From positions 682,001 through 746,000 of the forward strand of contig NZ_VFNX01000001.1 in NCBI RefSeq assembly GCF_006715785.1: a DNA stretch of 64,000 bases, read 5' to 3'. Position 1 is the stretch's first letter. Each line of letters starts with the position of its first letter. The notes beneath the pieces were generated by a model. That model was given only the letters and a program-made list of their open reading frames with translations. It had not been told where the DNA came from and did not search any database. The translations under genes and the position numbers were made by a program. This DNA comes from Streptomyces puniciscabiei. Its GTDB lineage: Bacteria > Actinomycetota > Actinomycetes > Streptomycetales > Streptomycetaceae. This document shows positions 47,017 to 56,688 of the stretch, one piece after another.

Positions 47017-48105
47017 TCACCGCTCGGTCGCGGGGTGTCCCTTGCCCCAGGCCCAGGCGAGGCGGTCCGCACCGGAGGTGTTGGTGGTGGCCAGGCCCAG
47101 GTGGGTGCCGCCGCCGGTGAGGGTCTGGATGCTGTAGGTGTCGCCGGTGCGCAGGCCCGGCCAGTAGACCGCGCCCATGTGCAGGGCCCGGAAGGTGTCG
47201 GTGTCGGCCTGGATGAAGGCGACCGAGTTGGGGTCGCTGCTCGCCGAGGCGGGCTGGTCGTAGTTCAGCCCGGTCGTCATGGGGGCACCGAACTCGTCCG
47301 CGACCGTGCGGGAGGCGCAGGTGCCGATGCGCGCCTTGAGGTCGGCGACCCACTGCGCGTAGGTGGCGCTCTGCTTCCAGAAGCCGTAGTGGTGCAGGGA
47401 CAGGTAGGTGCCGTCGAGGCGGTGGTCCGCGCAGACGCCGACGACGCTGTCGTTGTAGCCGGAGCCACTGACGAAGACGCGGTCGCGGGGGACGGAGGGG
47501 TAGGTGCCGATCCACTGCGCCACCAGGTCGGCCCAGGCCTGGGCGGTGTAGCCGTGCGGCTCGTTCATCGGCTCGAAGTAGACCAGCGCGTTGCGCTGGT
47601 AGGCGTGGGTGACGGTGCCCCACATGCGCCAGAAGTCCGGCAGGTTGTCTATGAAGCCGTCCTTCTGGGCTCCGGTGCCCTCCCAGTAGCTGAGGACGAC
47701 CTTGAAGCCGTGGGCGGTGGCCGCGTCGATGACGGCGCGGTAGGAACGCCAGTAGGCGCCGTTGACGGTGTACGGGTTGATCGGCAGCCGCACCGTGTCG
47801 GCCTGGAGGTTCCTGCGGAATCCGGCGATGACGTCACTGGCCTTGGCGTAGGTGGTGGTGTAGTCGTCGGACAGGCTCAGACCGGACAGGACGACGGGGT
47901 CGTTCGCGTAGTTGTCGCGCGGGTCGGCCCAGTTGACGCCGTGGAACTGCCGGGGCTCGAGGGACGCGGCCGCCCGGTCCGCACCCGAGGCGGGGACGGA
48001 GGCGAGCCCGATGAGGGCACTGCTGCTCAGCGCGACGGCGGCCGCGAGAGTGGTCCGGGCGAGTCGGCTGGTGCGACGAGCGGCTCTGCGGACGGAACGG
48101 AACAT
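47017..48105 (-). CDS. Secreted glycoside hydrolase, GH5
   Basis: The 362-residue protein has a signal peptide (RRTSRLARTTLAAAVALSSSALIGLASVPASGA type, Arg-rich). The barrel carries the acid/base Glu182 (FEPMNEPHG) and the nucleophile Glu271 (VADEFGAP), with FHGVNWADP at the start. Family GH5 includes cellulases, mannanases and galactanases, and sequence alone does not fix the substrate. The ATG at 48103-48105 has GGAAGG before it. A LacI-type operator lies upstream. Confidence 0.86.
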   Translation of the reverse strand: MFRSVRRAARRTSRLARTTLAAAVALSSSALIGLASVPASGADRAAASLEPRQFHGVNWADPRDNYANDPVVLSGLSLSDDYTTTYAKASDVIAGFRRNLQADTVRLPINPYTVNGAYWRSYRAVIDAATAHGFKVVLSYWEGTGAQKDGFIDNLPDFWRMWGTVTHAYQRNALVYFEPMNEPHGYTAQAWADLVAQWIGTYPSVPRDRVFVSGSGYNDSVVGVCADHRLDGTYLSLHHYGFWKQSATYAQWVADLKARIGTCASRTVADEFGAPMTTGLNYDQPASASSDPNSVAFIQADTDTFRALHMGAVYWPGLRTGDTYSIQTLTGGGTHLGLATTNTSGADRLAWAWGKGHPATER

Positions 48106-48278
48106 GTGCGGGGACCTTCCTGTCGCGGGTCGGGGACGGGCTCGGGCGGCGTGCGGACACGGGCGGCCGGCGGGGACTCGGCGGCAGCCGAGGGGGCCGG
48201 TTCTCGTTGGGGGCCCAGGGCATGAGGAGGCAGCGGGCAGCCGACACGGCCGGACGGCACCTGGGCGTCCGATGTGGG

Positions 48279-48290
48279 GCAAGCGCTTGC
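48279..48290. promoter_or_regulatory. LacI-type operator GCAAGCGCTTGC
   Basis: A perfect 12-base palindrome about 175 bases before the GH5 ATG. Closely related AAGCGCTT or GGCGCTTTC boxes occur at 51658 and 56599. Many LacI-family sugar regulators bind such sites. Confidence 0.5.
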
Positions 48291-48367
48291 ACGATCAGCT
48301 TTCGGGCGAGAGCCTCGCCGCAGGCACCGGGCGGTGTCAAGGTATTCGACAGGGCTTCGTCAAACCA

Positions 48368-49156
48368 TTACGGGAAGTCGCGTCCGCTGCTCAGTGCCTG
48401 CACGTCCCCGTAGGACAACGTGGTGCCCTCGGGCGCGTGTCCCTCCGCCACGGCGGCCATCGCGTCCAGGGCCGCGCCGAGCGCCCGCCGGTAGAGCAGG
48501 GAGCCGAGGCTGACACGGCGGACGCCCAGGTCGGCCAGCTGGGCGACGGTGGGTCCGCCGGGCGAGTAGAGGACGTTGAGCGGGGCGTCGAGGTGCCGGA
48601 CGAGGGCGGCGATCCGCTCGGGGTCGGTCAGCCCGGGCACGAAGACCCCGTCGGCGCCCGCCTGCCGGTAGGCGGCCAGGCGGCGCAGGGTGTCCGTCTC
48701 GTCACCGTCGCCCAGCCAGTGGGTGTCCGTACGGGCGTTGACGAACAGACCGGGCACGGCCGCCTTCACGGCGGCGATCTTCGCCGCGTGCCGGCCCACG
48801 GGACCCAGTCCGTCCTCCAGGTTGACGCCGGCCGCCCCAGCGGCCCACAACTTCGCAACGAATTCCGCCACTTCGGAGGGATCATGGCTGAACCCGTCCT
48901 CGGCGTCGACCGAGAGAAGACAGGGCTCCGAGCCCAGGGTCAGGGCAAGGCTCAGGGTCTGCTCCCGGGTCGCACCCTCCCCGTCGGGCAGTCCGGCGGC
49001 CGCCGCCACGGCCAGGCTCGTCGTGCCGATGGCCGGAAACCCCCGGGCGGCGAGCGCGACAGCCGAGGCGTGGTCCCAGGCGTTGGGCAGGAGCAGCGGC
49101 CGGCCGGGACGGTGATGAAGTCCGGCGAAGGAGGTCACGGTGGGCTCTGCGGTCAT
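48368..49156 (-). CDS. Isocitrate lyase/PEP mutase-family protein
   Basis: The 262-residue protein has LLLPNAWDHASAVALAARGFPAIGTTS, LLSVDAEDGFS, GVNLEDGLG and NARTDTHW, the TIM-barrel motifs of the oxaloacetate-hydrolase/PEP-mutase group. The usual KKCGH-type catalytic loop is not evident. The substrate is unknown. It lies between GH5 and a DUF2264 gene without a clear operon link. Confidence 0.78.
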   Translation of the reverse strand: MTAEPTVTSFAGLHHRPGRPLLLPNAWDHASAVALAARGFPAIGTTSLAVAAAAGLPDGEGATREQTLSLALTLGSEPCLLSVDAEDGFSHDPSEVAEFVAKLWAAGAAGVNLEDGLGPVGRHAAKIAAVKAAVPGLFVNARTDTHWLGDGDETDTLRRLAAYRQAGADGVFVPGLTDPERIAALVRHLDAPLNVLYSPGGPTVAQLADLGVRRVSLGSLLYRRALGAALDAMAAVAEGHAPEGTTLSYGDVQALSSGRDFP

Positions 49157-49264
49157 ACGGCCACGCTAGGCACCGAACGCTTCGGCCCGTGCCGAACGAC
49201 GGGCACCCACCGCCGGCCCGCCGCCCCTGGCGCGTACGGCCTCTCGGTCCGGGAAACCCGCGCC

Positions 49265-50980
49265 TCAGCAGGGCGCCACCGACCACGCCGAGCCCGCGGA
49301 CCGCGCCTGCGCAGGCGTGAAACGGAAGACGCTTTCCGCGCCGGACGCCCAGCGGACACCCACCTCGTGCTCCTCCCCCACCCGCACGGACACCAGCTCG
49401 GCGAAGGGCCGGGGCTCCGGCTCGCCGCTGAGCCGGGCGAGCGCCACGAACAGCGTGGCCCCGCCGGCCCCGGTCCGCCCGGTCAGCTCCTCCGACAGGC
49501 CCGCCACCGGCAGGAGTTCGGCGCGCAGCCCTTCGGGGGCCGCCCATCCCGTGATCCGCACCGGTGTCCCGGGCTGGGCCCCGGCCACCAGATGGGCGCG
49601 TACCTCCACCGCGCCCTCGGCCAGCACGAGGCTGGTGACGGTGATCCCGTCGCGCACGGTGTGCCGGGAGGCGATCCACCCCTCGCCCGTGCCGAGCGGC
49701 TCGATCCCGGTGCGGCCCGGGTCGCCGCCGACGATCACGCTGTTGTCGTACGACGTCACGGGCACGGTCGCGGTCGAGTAGGCGAGCCGGGTGTAATAGG
49801 GGTCGTAGCGGACGTCCTCGCTGCCGTGGTTGTGCAGCCGGACCACACCGTCCGAACGGGTCGTCTGCAGCAGCCAGTTGGGGACGGGGAGGGGCCGCAC
49901 CTCGTCGGCGCGGTCGGCCGGGCCCGGTTCCTCCGTCGCCGTCCACACCTCGTGCTCCGGGGGCAGCAACAGGCCGAGAAACCCTTTACTGGCCCAGTAC
50001 GGGGAGGCCGGCCCCGAGTACGCCTGCACGAGCGACTCGTCGGGGCCGAGCCAGCCCAGCGGGAGCAGGCCGCGCTCGTCGACCGCGCCGCCGTCGAGGA
50101 AGTACCGCAGCGCGCCGGACGCGAGGCGCCGGGTCTCCCCCGGGGTCAGGGGGGTCTGCCCGGTCAGCGCGCCGAGCCAGAGCGGGGCGGTCGTCGCGAA
50201 ACGGTAGGTGAGGGAGCGGCCCTGATGCATCGGGGCGCCGTCGCCGCCGAACAGGCGGGAGTGGTCGGCGAGGTGGCGTGACAACCGCCGACCGTATACA
50301 GAAAGCAGTTCGCTGTCGTCCGCCAGCCATGCGTGGAGGACCGTGTACAGGTGCATGGCCCAGCCGTTGTAGTAGTCGAACTTCCGGCCGTCGCCGTCGG
50401 TGTACCAGCCGTCGCCGAGGTACCAGCCCTCGATCCGCTCCAGACCGCGGTCGATCGCCTTGCGCGCCGCCTCGGGCCGGTGGCCGATCTCCTGCAGGAA
50501 GCCGCCGACGGTGACGGGGAACAACTCCCAGTTGCACGGCCAGGGTTCGGCGGTGAGCGCGTCCGCCAGCCAGTCGGCGGTGCGCTGCCGTACCGGGTCG
50601 TCCAGCCGGTCCCACAGCAGCGGCCGGGTCAGCCGGAGGGCGAGCGCGACGGACGCGGCCTCGACGAGCGGCTGACTGCGGTCCCCGATGCGCGGCCACA
50701 CCCCGCCGGGGCCGGTGGCGAGGCCGTCGGCGTACCGGCCGAGCGCGGCCTCGTCGCGGCGGAAGGCGGCCAGCAGCAGTGTCCGGGCGTACCCCTCCAG
50801 GCCGTCGGAGAGATGGCCCGAGTGGCTCACATGGTCGCCGGGCAGGTGGTACAGGGCGCGGTCGGGGGTGGCGTACGGCTCGACGGCGGCCAGCAGCGCG
50901 TCTGCGGCGGCCTCCCAGTGGGCGCGGGTGTAGCCGGTGCACGGGCTCGACGCACGGTCGTCGGCGGGCAGTTCGATCAC
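49265..50980 (-). CDS. DUF2264-family protein, probable polysaccharide-active enzyme
   Basis: The 571-residue protein has a helical (alpha/alpha-barrel-like) N-terminal part of ~400 residues (CNWELFPVTVGGFLQEIGHRPE, DGWYTDGDGRKFDYYNGWAMHLY, GAPMHQGRSLTYRFA, SPYWASKGFLGLLLP) and a beta-rich C-terminal part, the layout of DUF2264 proteins, which are linked to polysaccharide breakdown. No signal peptide is evident, so it likely acts inside the cell on oligosaccharides. The CE12 remnant and the PL4 lyase beside it suggest a rhamnogalacturonan fragment as substrate; this is inference. Confidence 0.7.
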   Translation of the reverse strand: MIELPADDRASSPCTGYTRAHWEAAADALLAAVEPYATPDRALYHLPGDHVSHSGHLSDGLEGYARTLLLAAFRRDEAALGRYADGLATGPGGVWPRIGDRSQPLVEAASVALALRLTRPLLWDRLDDPVRQRTADWLADALTAEPWPCNWELFPVTVGGFLQEIGHRPEAARKAIDRGLERIEGWYLGDGWYTDGDGRKFDYYNGWAMHLYTVLHAWLADDSELLSVYGRRLSRHLADHSRLFGGDGAPMHQGRSLTYRFATTAPLWLGALTGQTPLTPGETRRLASGALRYFLDGGAVDERGLLPLGWLGPDESLVQAYSGPASPYWASKGFLGLLLPPEHEVWTATEEPGPADRADEVRPLPVPNWLLQTTRSDGVVRLHNHGSEDVRYDPYYTRLAYSTATVPVTSYDNSVIVGGDPGRTGIEPLGTGEGWIASRHTVRDGITVTSLVLAEGAVEVRAHLVAGAQPGTPVRITGWAAPEGLRAELLPVAGLSEELTGRTGAGGATLFVALARLSGEPEPRPFAELVSVRVGEEHEVGVRWASGAESVFRFTPAQARSAGSAWSVAPC

Positions 50981-51043
50981 GCGGTGGCCTTCCTTCCTGG
51001 CGAACCTGGGGCGCCCCGGTTCCGGTCGGGGCGCCCCAGGGCT

Positions 51044-51604
51044 TCATCCCACCCGCACGGCACCCCCGGGCACCAGATGCCGGGCGAGAAGCCCGTCGCG
51101 GACGAGGCCGGCGTAGACGGTGGCGCCGTGCACGGAGGTGTGCGTGTTGTCGCGCTTCTCGTTGTAGAGGTAGATCGCCTTGGAGCCCTCCGGGCCGAGG
51201 GATTCCACCAGCGCCTTGGTCTCGGCCGTGAGGTCGATCAGGGGGGCGTCCTCGGCGGCGGCGGAACGGATGACGGCCGGGAGGTCGACGCCGAGGCTGT
51301 TGACCAGCAGGGCGGTGCCGTTGTCCAGGGTGCCGTCGGCATTGAACCAGCGGCGGACGATCGGGACGGCGGTCTCCGGGAGGAGGGAGCGCCGGGTCTC
51401 CCCGGTGATGCTCGTGCCGGACGCCGTCGCGCCGCCGAGGCGGACCGTCACGTCGTAGGTGCCCGGCGGTACGTCGAAGTGGCAGGCCGTCGTGGTGCAG
51501 TTCGCGATGCCGGGCGACCGGGCGCCGTCGGCCCGGGCGGGGGTCGCCGTCAGCGTGGCGCCCAGGGCGACCGCCAGCAGCACGGCGGTTCCGACACGTC
51601 TCAT
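51044..51604 (-). pseudogene. Rhamnogalacturonan acetylesterase (CE12) with in-frame core deletion
   Basis: The 186-residue frame has a signal peptide (RRVGTAVLLAVALGATLTATPARA) and the N-terminal beta domain (CHFDVPPGTYDVTVRLGGAT), then at about residue 78-80 jumps from SLLPETA straight to VPIVRRWFNADGTLDNG, which belongs near the end of a CE12 enzyme. The GDSL block with the catalytic Ser is absent. The Asp152/His155 pair (RDNTHTS) remains. Family members are about twice this long. The reading frame is intact, so a product may be made, but it should be inactive. Confidence 0.75.
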
Positions 51605-51657
51605 GCGCGGCTCCTCCATCGATGCTCGTCGGCCGAGCCGAGACCGTACCGGTTTGA

Positions 51658-51669
51658 GCAAGCGCTTTC
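51658..51669. promoter_or_regulatory. LacI-type box between CE12 and PL4 genes
   Basis: GCAAGCGCTTTC, with palindromic core AAGCGCTT, in the divergent gap between the CE12 remnant and the PL4 lyase. One base from the perfect box at 48279. Confidence 0.4.
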
Positions 51670-51721
51670 TAGCTCCAGGCAGAAATTCGCTGGATCGGTA
51701 AGTCCCCAGTCTCGCAATCCC

Positions 51722-51731
51722 TTTCGCGAAA
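51722..51731. promoter_or_regulatory. TTTCGCGAAA palindrome upstream of PL4 lyase
   Basis: A perfect 10-base palindrome about 60 bases before the lyase ATG; the position fits an operator near the promoter. Confidence 0.35.
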
Positions 51732-51789
51732 TACGTTCGACTGTCACTCTGCCAACACCCGCACCCCCACGCCTTCCGAAGGAGCCCCC

Positions 51790-53469
51790 ATGTCCGGATC
51801 CCGAAGCAGAACGGTCCGACGCCGCACCTTCGTCCTCGGCACCGCTGCCGCGACCGCCTCGGCGGCCCTCGCCGGCCCCCTCGCCGGATCCGCGACCGCG
51901 GCCGGTTTCGGCTGGAGCGACGACGGCTCGAACTACGTCGTCGACACCGGCGCGAACCTCGTCTTCAAGGTCAGCAAGACCAACGGCGACCTGACCTCGC
52001 TGGTGTACAAGGGCACCGAGTACCAGGGCTACGGCGGCAAGAACTCGCACGTCGAGTCCGGCCTCGGCACCTCCACGGTGACCCTGGCCCGGTCCGGCTC
52101 GACCATCCTGATCTCCGTCGCGTACGGCACCCTGCGGCACTACTACGCGGCCCGCAGCGGCGAGAACAACATCTACCTGTGGACCGACAAGGCCGACTCC
52201 TCGGTCACCGCCACCCGGTACATCGTGCGCGTGAAGGCGGGCCTGTTCCTCAACGACGAACCGGACTCCTACACGTACACCACCAGCACCGTCGAGGCCT
52301 CGGACGTGTTCGCGAAGTCCGACGGCCAGACCCGCTCCAAGCACTACTCGAAACACCGGGTCATCGACTACGACTCCATCGGCTGGACCACCGGCGGCGT
52401 CGGACTGTGGATCGTCCGCAGCAACCACGAGAAGGCCTCCGGCGGCCCCTTCTACCGCTCGCTGCTGCGCCACCAGAGCGCCGACGGCGGCGGCCTGTAC
52501 GAGATCCTCTACTACGGCGAGAACCAGACCGAATCCGAGCGCTACGGCCTGCAGGGGCCGTACGTCATCGCCTTCACCGACGGCGGCGCGCCCTCGTCCG
52601 CGCTGTACCACGGCACGCTCACCACCCCCTGGGCGGACTCGCTCGGCATCTCGGGGTACGTCCCCGACAGCGGCCGGGGCCGGGTCGCCGGCGTCGGCAT
52701 CGCAGGGCGGGACACGGCGTACGCGTACACGGTCGGGCTCGCCAACCCGGCGGCGCAGTACTGGGGAGCCGCACGTGCGTCGGACGGGTATTTCTCGGTG
52801 TCCCGTATCCTGCCGGGTGCATACACGCTGACTGTCTACAAGGGCGAGCTGGCTGTATACAGTACGCAGGTGACCGTATCCGCGGGCGCGACGACCACGC
52901 TCAACACGATCACCATCCCGTCCTCCAACGACCCGTCCAACGCGAGCGCGATCTGGCGGATCGGGAACTGGGACGGCACGCCGAGCGGTTTCAAGAACGC
53001 CGACCTGATGACGTACGCGCATCCCTCGGACGTACGGGCCGCCTCGTGGACCGGCAACGTGGTGATCGGAAGCGGTTCCGAGACCTCCGCCTTCCCCTGC
53101 TGTCTGTGGAAGGACGTCAACAGCGGCCTGCTCGTCCGCTTCAGGCTGACCGCGGCCCAGGCCGCCGCCGCGCACACCCTGAGGATCGGCGTGACGACGG
53201 CCTACGCGAACGGCCGGCCGCAGATCACGGTCAACGACAGCTGGACGTCGGCGATCCCGTCCCCGCCCACCCAGCCGAGCACCCGGTCCCTCACCGTGGG
53301 CTCCTACCGGGGCAACAACCACACGTTCAGCTACAACGTCCCGGCCAGTGCGTGGCGCACGGACACCAGCCAGTACAACGTGCTGAAGATCGACGTGGTG
53401 AGCGGTTCCGGGACGACGGGCTACCTCAGCGCGGGCACGGCGATCGACGCCATCGACCTGCTCGCCTGA
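51790..53469 (+). CDS. Rhamnogalacturonan endolyase (PL4), secreted
   Basis: The 559-residue protein has a Tat signal (RRRTFVLGTAAATASAALAGPLAGSATA). The large beta-sandwich catalytic domain (~40-340: LVYKGTEYQGYG, YYAARSGENNIYLWTDK, SKHYSKHRVIDYDSIGWTT) is followed by an FnIII-like region (ILPGAYTLTVYKGELAVY) and a carbohydrate-binding-like C-terminal domain (IWRIGNWDGTPSGFKNADLMTY). This is the PL4 rhamnogalacturonan lyase plan. It cleaves the pectin backbone outside the cell. The ATG at 51790 has GAAGGAG before it. Confidence 0.88.
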   Translation: MSGSRSRTVRRRTFVLGTAAATASAALAGPLAGSATAAGFGWSDDGSNYVVDTGANLVFKVSKTNGDLTSLVYKGTEYQGYGGKNSHVESGLGTSTVTLARSGSTILISVAYGTLRHYYAARSGENNIYLWTDKADSSVTATRYIVRVKAGLFLNDEPDSYTYTTSTVEASDVFAKSDGQTRSKHYSKHRVIDYDSIGWTTGGVGLWIVRSNHEKASGGPFYRSLLRHQSADGGGLYEILYYGENQTESERYGLQGPYVIAFTDGGAPSSALYHGTLTTPWADSLGISGYVPDSGRGRVAGVGIAGRDTAYAYTVGLANPAAQYWGAARASDGYFSVSRILPGAYTLTVYKGELAVYSTQVTVSAGATTTLNTITIPSSNDPSNASAIWRIGNWDGTPSGFKNADLMTYAHPSDVRAASWTGNVVIGSGSETSAFPCCLWKDVNSGLLVRFRLTAAQAAAAHTLRIGVTTAYANGRPQITVNDSWTSAIPSPPTQPSTRSLTVGSYRGNNHTFSYNVPASAWRTDTSQYNVLKIDVVSGSGTTGYLSAGTAIDAIDLLA

Positions 53470-53558
53470 ATTCCGGTCACGTTCCGCGTGTCCCTGCTGG
53501 TTGGTCCCTGTCCTCTCAGCGGGAGGGCCGGGGTGCGGTCAATGGGTCCGGCGAGGGT

Positions 53559-53574
53559 GGGAAAGCTCTTTCCC
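53559..53574. promoter_or_regulatory. GGGAAAG-CT-CTTTCCC inverted repeat
   Basis: A perfect 7-base inverted repeat 49-64 bases before the homocysteine methyltransferase ATG. The position fits an operator or a transcribed hairpin. Confidence 0.4.
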
Positions 53575-53622
53575 CACGAGGCTTCTCCAAGGGGAGAGGC
53601 TTGCTTCGACTAGCGTCGTGAC

Positions 53623-54549
53623 ATGACCAGCAACTCCTCCCCCAGCCTCGCCGACGCCCTCGCCGCCGGGACGGTCGTGCTCGACGGCGGCATGTCCAAC
53701 CAGCTGGAGTCGGCCGGGCACGACCTCGGCGACGAGCTGTGGTCGGCGCGGCTGCTCGCCGAGCGGCCGGAAGCGGTGACGCAGGCGCATCTCGCCTACT
53801 TCCGGGCGGGCGCGGACGTGGCCATCACCGCGAGCTACCAGGCCACCTTCGAGGGTTTCGCACGGCGCGGGACGGGCCATGACGAGGCCGCGCGGCTGCT
53901 CGCGCTGAGCGTGGACCTCGCGCGTGAGGCCGCCCGGCAGGCCCAGGGCACGGGCGCCGACCGGCCGTTGTGGGTGGCGGCGTCCGTCGGACCGTACGGC
54001 GCGATGCTCGCGGACGGCTCCGAGTACCGCGGAAGGTACGGGCTGAGCGTGGCCGAGCTGGAGCGCTTCCACCGGCCGCGGATGGAGGTGCTGGCCGCCG
54101 CCGCGCCGGACGTCCTCGCACTGGAGACGGTGCCGGACGCCGACGAGGGCGCGGCGCTGCTCAGGGCGGTGCGCGGGCTGAGGGTGCCGGCGTGGCTGTC
54201 GTACACGGCCGACGGTCGGCGCACGCGGGCCGGGCAGCCGCTGGAGGAGGCCTTCGCCCTCGCCGCCGACGTGGACGAGGTGATCGCGGTCGGCGTGAAC
54301 TGCTGTGCGCCGGAGGACGTCGGGCCCGCGGTGGAGATCGCGGCGCGGGTCACCGGCAAGCCGGTCGTGGCCTATCCCAACAGCGGCGAGGCCTGGGACG
54401 CCGAGGCGCGCGCCTGGACCGGGCGAACGAGGTTCGGCGCCGCCCAGGTGAAGACGTGGCGAGACGCGGGGGCGAGGCTCATCGGGGGGTGCTGCCGGGT
54501 GGGTCCGGAGGGGATCACGTCGATCAGACAGGCCCTGGCCAGCGCCTGA
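53623..54549 (+). CDS. mmuM: Homocysteine S-methyltransferase
   Basis: The 308-residue barrel protein has VLDGGMSNQLESAG, ITASYQATFEGF, GVNCCAPEDV and GARLIGGCCRVGPEGI; the three zinc-binding cysteines are in NCC and GGCCR. It makes methionine from homocysteine with S-methylmethionine or S-adenosylmethionine as donor. The TAGCGT hexamer 12-17 bases before the ATG could be the -10 of a transcript with almost no leader. Confidence 0.9.
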   Translation: MTSNSSPSLADALAAGTVVLDGGMSNQLESAGHDLGDELWSARLLAERPEAVTQAHLAYFRAGADVAITASYQATFEGFARRGTGHDEAARLLALSVDLAREAARQAQGTGADRPLWVAASVGPYGAMLADGSEYRGRYGLSVAELERFHRPRMEVLAAAAPDVLALETVPDADEGAALLRAVRGLRVPAWLSYTADGRRTRAGQPLEEAFALAADVDEVIAVGVNCCAPEDVGPAVEIAARVTGKPVVAYPNSGEAWDAEARAWTGRTRFGAAQVKTWRDAGARLIGGCCRVGPEGITSIRQALASA

Positions 54550-54672
54550 ACGGTGCCTCTTCCCCCCTTCTTCCCCGTGGGAGTCGCGCATCGGCACTGG
54601 GCACCTGCTGCTGGGCACGCATGTGGTGGTGCGGGATTCGGTGGGCCGCCCCGGCCGGCGGCTGTACACGGT

Positions 54673-56253
54673 TCACCGGCGCCGGGCCCCCACCGACCGC
54701 CGCAGCCGCCATACCGCCGCCGCCAGCTCCGCTCCCGGTGCCCGGATGTCGGAGGCGGGGGCGGGTTCGGGGACGGTGGGGGCGGCCGACCAGAGGGCGA
54801 GTTCGGCGTCCCGCGGACCGTGCGCGGTGTGCGGCTCACCGTCGCCGAAGACCCGCACCGGGTGGGTGGCGTCCCAGGGCTGCCAGCCGGGATCGCCGGT
54901 CGTCACGAAGCGCACCCAGGCCGTGTGCATCGCCTCGGCCAGCTCCCGCGGGGCGCCCTCACCCGCCAGTTTCTTCGACTCGGGCAGCTCGCCGGAGTCG
55001 AAGACGAAGCCCAGCTCCAGGGCGTGGCAGGCGCCGAGGTCGGGGAGGCGGGACGGCCAGGCGAACTCGTAGAGGTGACAGGTGCGGGGTCGGGCGTCGG
55101 CGAGGCGGTGCAGCGGGAGGCGCAGCAGGTGGTCGGTGACCATCTGGCCGACGATCTCGGCGGCGCCCGCCTCGGGGTGCAGGGCGCGGTAGCCGCGGGG
55201 CACCTCGTGGCCGGCGCGGCAGCGGGCCATGGCTCCGGCGAGGGCGACGGGGCCGAGCCGGTCGACGTGGTCCAGCAGGCCGCCGGGCACGAGCCAGAGC
55301 CGGTACTCGTCCCGGGTCCAGCCCATGAGCAGGTCGACACCCTGGGCGGTGTCGCCGTCGATCAGGGCCTGGAGGGGGTCGCGGGGCACGAGGTCGCCGT
55401 CCATGACGATGCCGAACGCGGGTCCGCCCAGGACCGGGCTGCTGAGCCGGCCGACCTCGGCCTGGGTGCGCAGCAGCAGGTCCCGGTCGACGGCGGCGAA
55501 GGCCTCGGCGGTGGCGGGGATCCTCAGCCGGCCGGCCATGCGGCGCACCATGCGCCGTACCTTGTCCCGTTCGGACGCCTCCGGTGCTCCGCTCTGCAGC
55601 ACCGCGCGCCGGATCAGGCCCCGGGTCGCTGGTGCGGCGAGCAGGGCGCCCGCGCTGATGGCACCGGCCGACTGGCCGCACAGGGTGACCCGGTCGGGGT
55701 CGCCGCCGAACGCGCCGATCGCGTCGTGCACCCAGCTCAGGGCGGCGAGCTGGTCGCGCAGGCCGGGGTTGGGCGGTGCGTCGGGGAACAGCCCGTAGCC
55801 CTCGACGCCGAGCCGGTAGTTGACGGAGACGCAGACGACGCCGTCGCGGGCGAAGGTGGCGCCGTTGTAGACGGGAACGGCGGAGGATCCCCTGGTCAGG
55901 GCGCCGCCATGGAGCCAGACGAGGACGGGCAGGCGGGCGCCGGGGTCCGGGTCGGGGGTCCAGACGTTGAGGTTGAGGCAGTCCTCACCGGGGATCTCCG
56001 GGTCGGACAGGTACTGGGCGAAGGCCTCGGAGTACGGCGGTTTCGGCGCGGTGGGCCCGAAGGCGCCGGCGTCCCGCACGCCGTCCCAGGGCTCGGGCGG
56101 CTCGGGCGGGCGGAACCGGCGGGGGCCGAAGGGCGGGGCGGCGTACGGGATGCCCCGGAACACCGCGACGCCCTGCTCGTACCGGCCGCGTACGGTCCCG
56201 TACGGCGTTCTGACCTCGGGTCTGACCTCGGGGTCCGCCTGGTCTGCCGTCAT
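54673..56253 (-). CDS. Type-B carboxylesterase
   Basis: The 526-residue protein has the family signature: [39 protein letters not shown] (oxyanion hole) and the nucleophile Ser in CGQSAGAIS; Glu and His follow in the second half. No signal peptide is visible. It hydrolyses carboxylic esters of an unknown kind. The ATG at 56251-56253 was chosen on family length; a GTG at 56286 is possible. Confidence 0.86.
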   Translation of the reverse strand: MTADQADPEVRPEVRTPYGTVRGRYEQGVAVFRGIPYAAPPFGPRRFRPPEPPEPWDGVRDAGAFGPTAPKPPYSEAFAQYLSDPEIPGEDCLNLNVWTPDPDPGARLPVLVWLHGGALTRGSSAVPVYNGATFARDGVVCVSVNYRLGVEGYGLFPDAPPNPGLRDQLAALSWVHDAIGAFGGDPDRVTLCGQSAGAISAGALLAAPATRGLIRRAVLQSGAPEASERDKVRRMVRRMAGRLRIPATAEAFAAVDRDLLLRTQAEVGRLSSPVLGGPAFGIVMDGDLVPRDPLQALIDGDTAQGVDLLMGWTRDEYRLWLVPGGLLDHVDRLGPVALAGAMARCRAGHEVPRGYRALHPEAGAAEIVGQMVTDHLLRLPLHRLADARPRTCHLYEFAWPSRLPDLGACHALELGFVFDSGELPESKKLAGEGAPRELAEAMHTAWVRFVTTGDPGWQPWDATHPVRVFGDGEPHTAHGPRDAELALWSAAPTVPEPAPASDIRAPGAELAAAVWRLRRSVGARRR

Positions 56254-56688
56254 CGCCCACCAGCCCTTCGCCGCGCCCTCGTGCACCGTGCACCATCAGA
56301 GCATCACAAGAGCGTCCGGTATTCCGGTGCACGGGCGCACGGGAGGGCCGTTCGGGCTACCTCGGCACGATGGGTGATCGGTTGTCGGCGGTGGGGACAG
56401 CACGAGAAGCGAGGCAGGCGGCCGCTTGGGTTCCGCTGCTTCCGTCGAGAGGGCGGTAACCGATTTCTGAAGCAATGCCACGACCTGGAGACGGGCACGA
56501 CTGGGGCCGACACGCGGACAGTCCAGACATCGCACCTACCTGCCACCCGTCGGCCGTACGCCCAGCCGATTGACCACCCCCCTCCGCAAACATACGGTGG
56601 AAGGCGCTTTCTGACACTCGTTTCCATCCCTGCCCCATCCCTGCCCCACGCCACCCCCGTTGCGTTCCCGTTCCCTCCCAGGAGAGCC
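56254..56688. other. Divergent control region between esterase and dehydrogenase
   Basis: About 435 bases without a supported gene. A promoter and LacI-type box lie at its right end (56570-56612). Confidence 0.5.
56570..56612 (+). promoter_or_regulatory. Promoter with overlapping LacI-type box
   Basis: TTGACC (56570-56575), 17 bases, TACGGT (56593-56598), then GGAAGGCGCTTTCT (56599-56612), an imperfect palindrome placed over the expected transcription start. This position fits repression of the dehydrogenase gene. Confidence 0.55.

Noticed and set aside
53470..53622. SAM or cobalamin riboswitch before the homocysteine methyltransferase
   Set aside because: The leader is too short and the TAGCGT element close to the ATG suggests almost no leader; only a simple inverted repeat is present.
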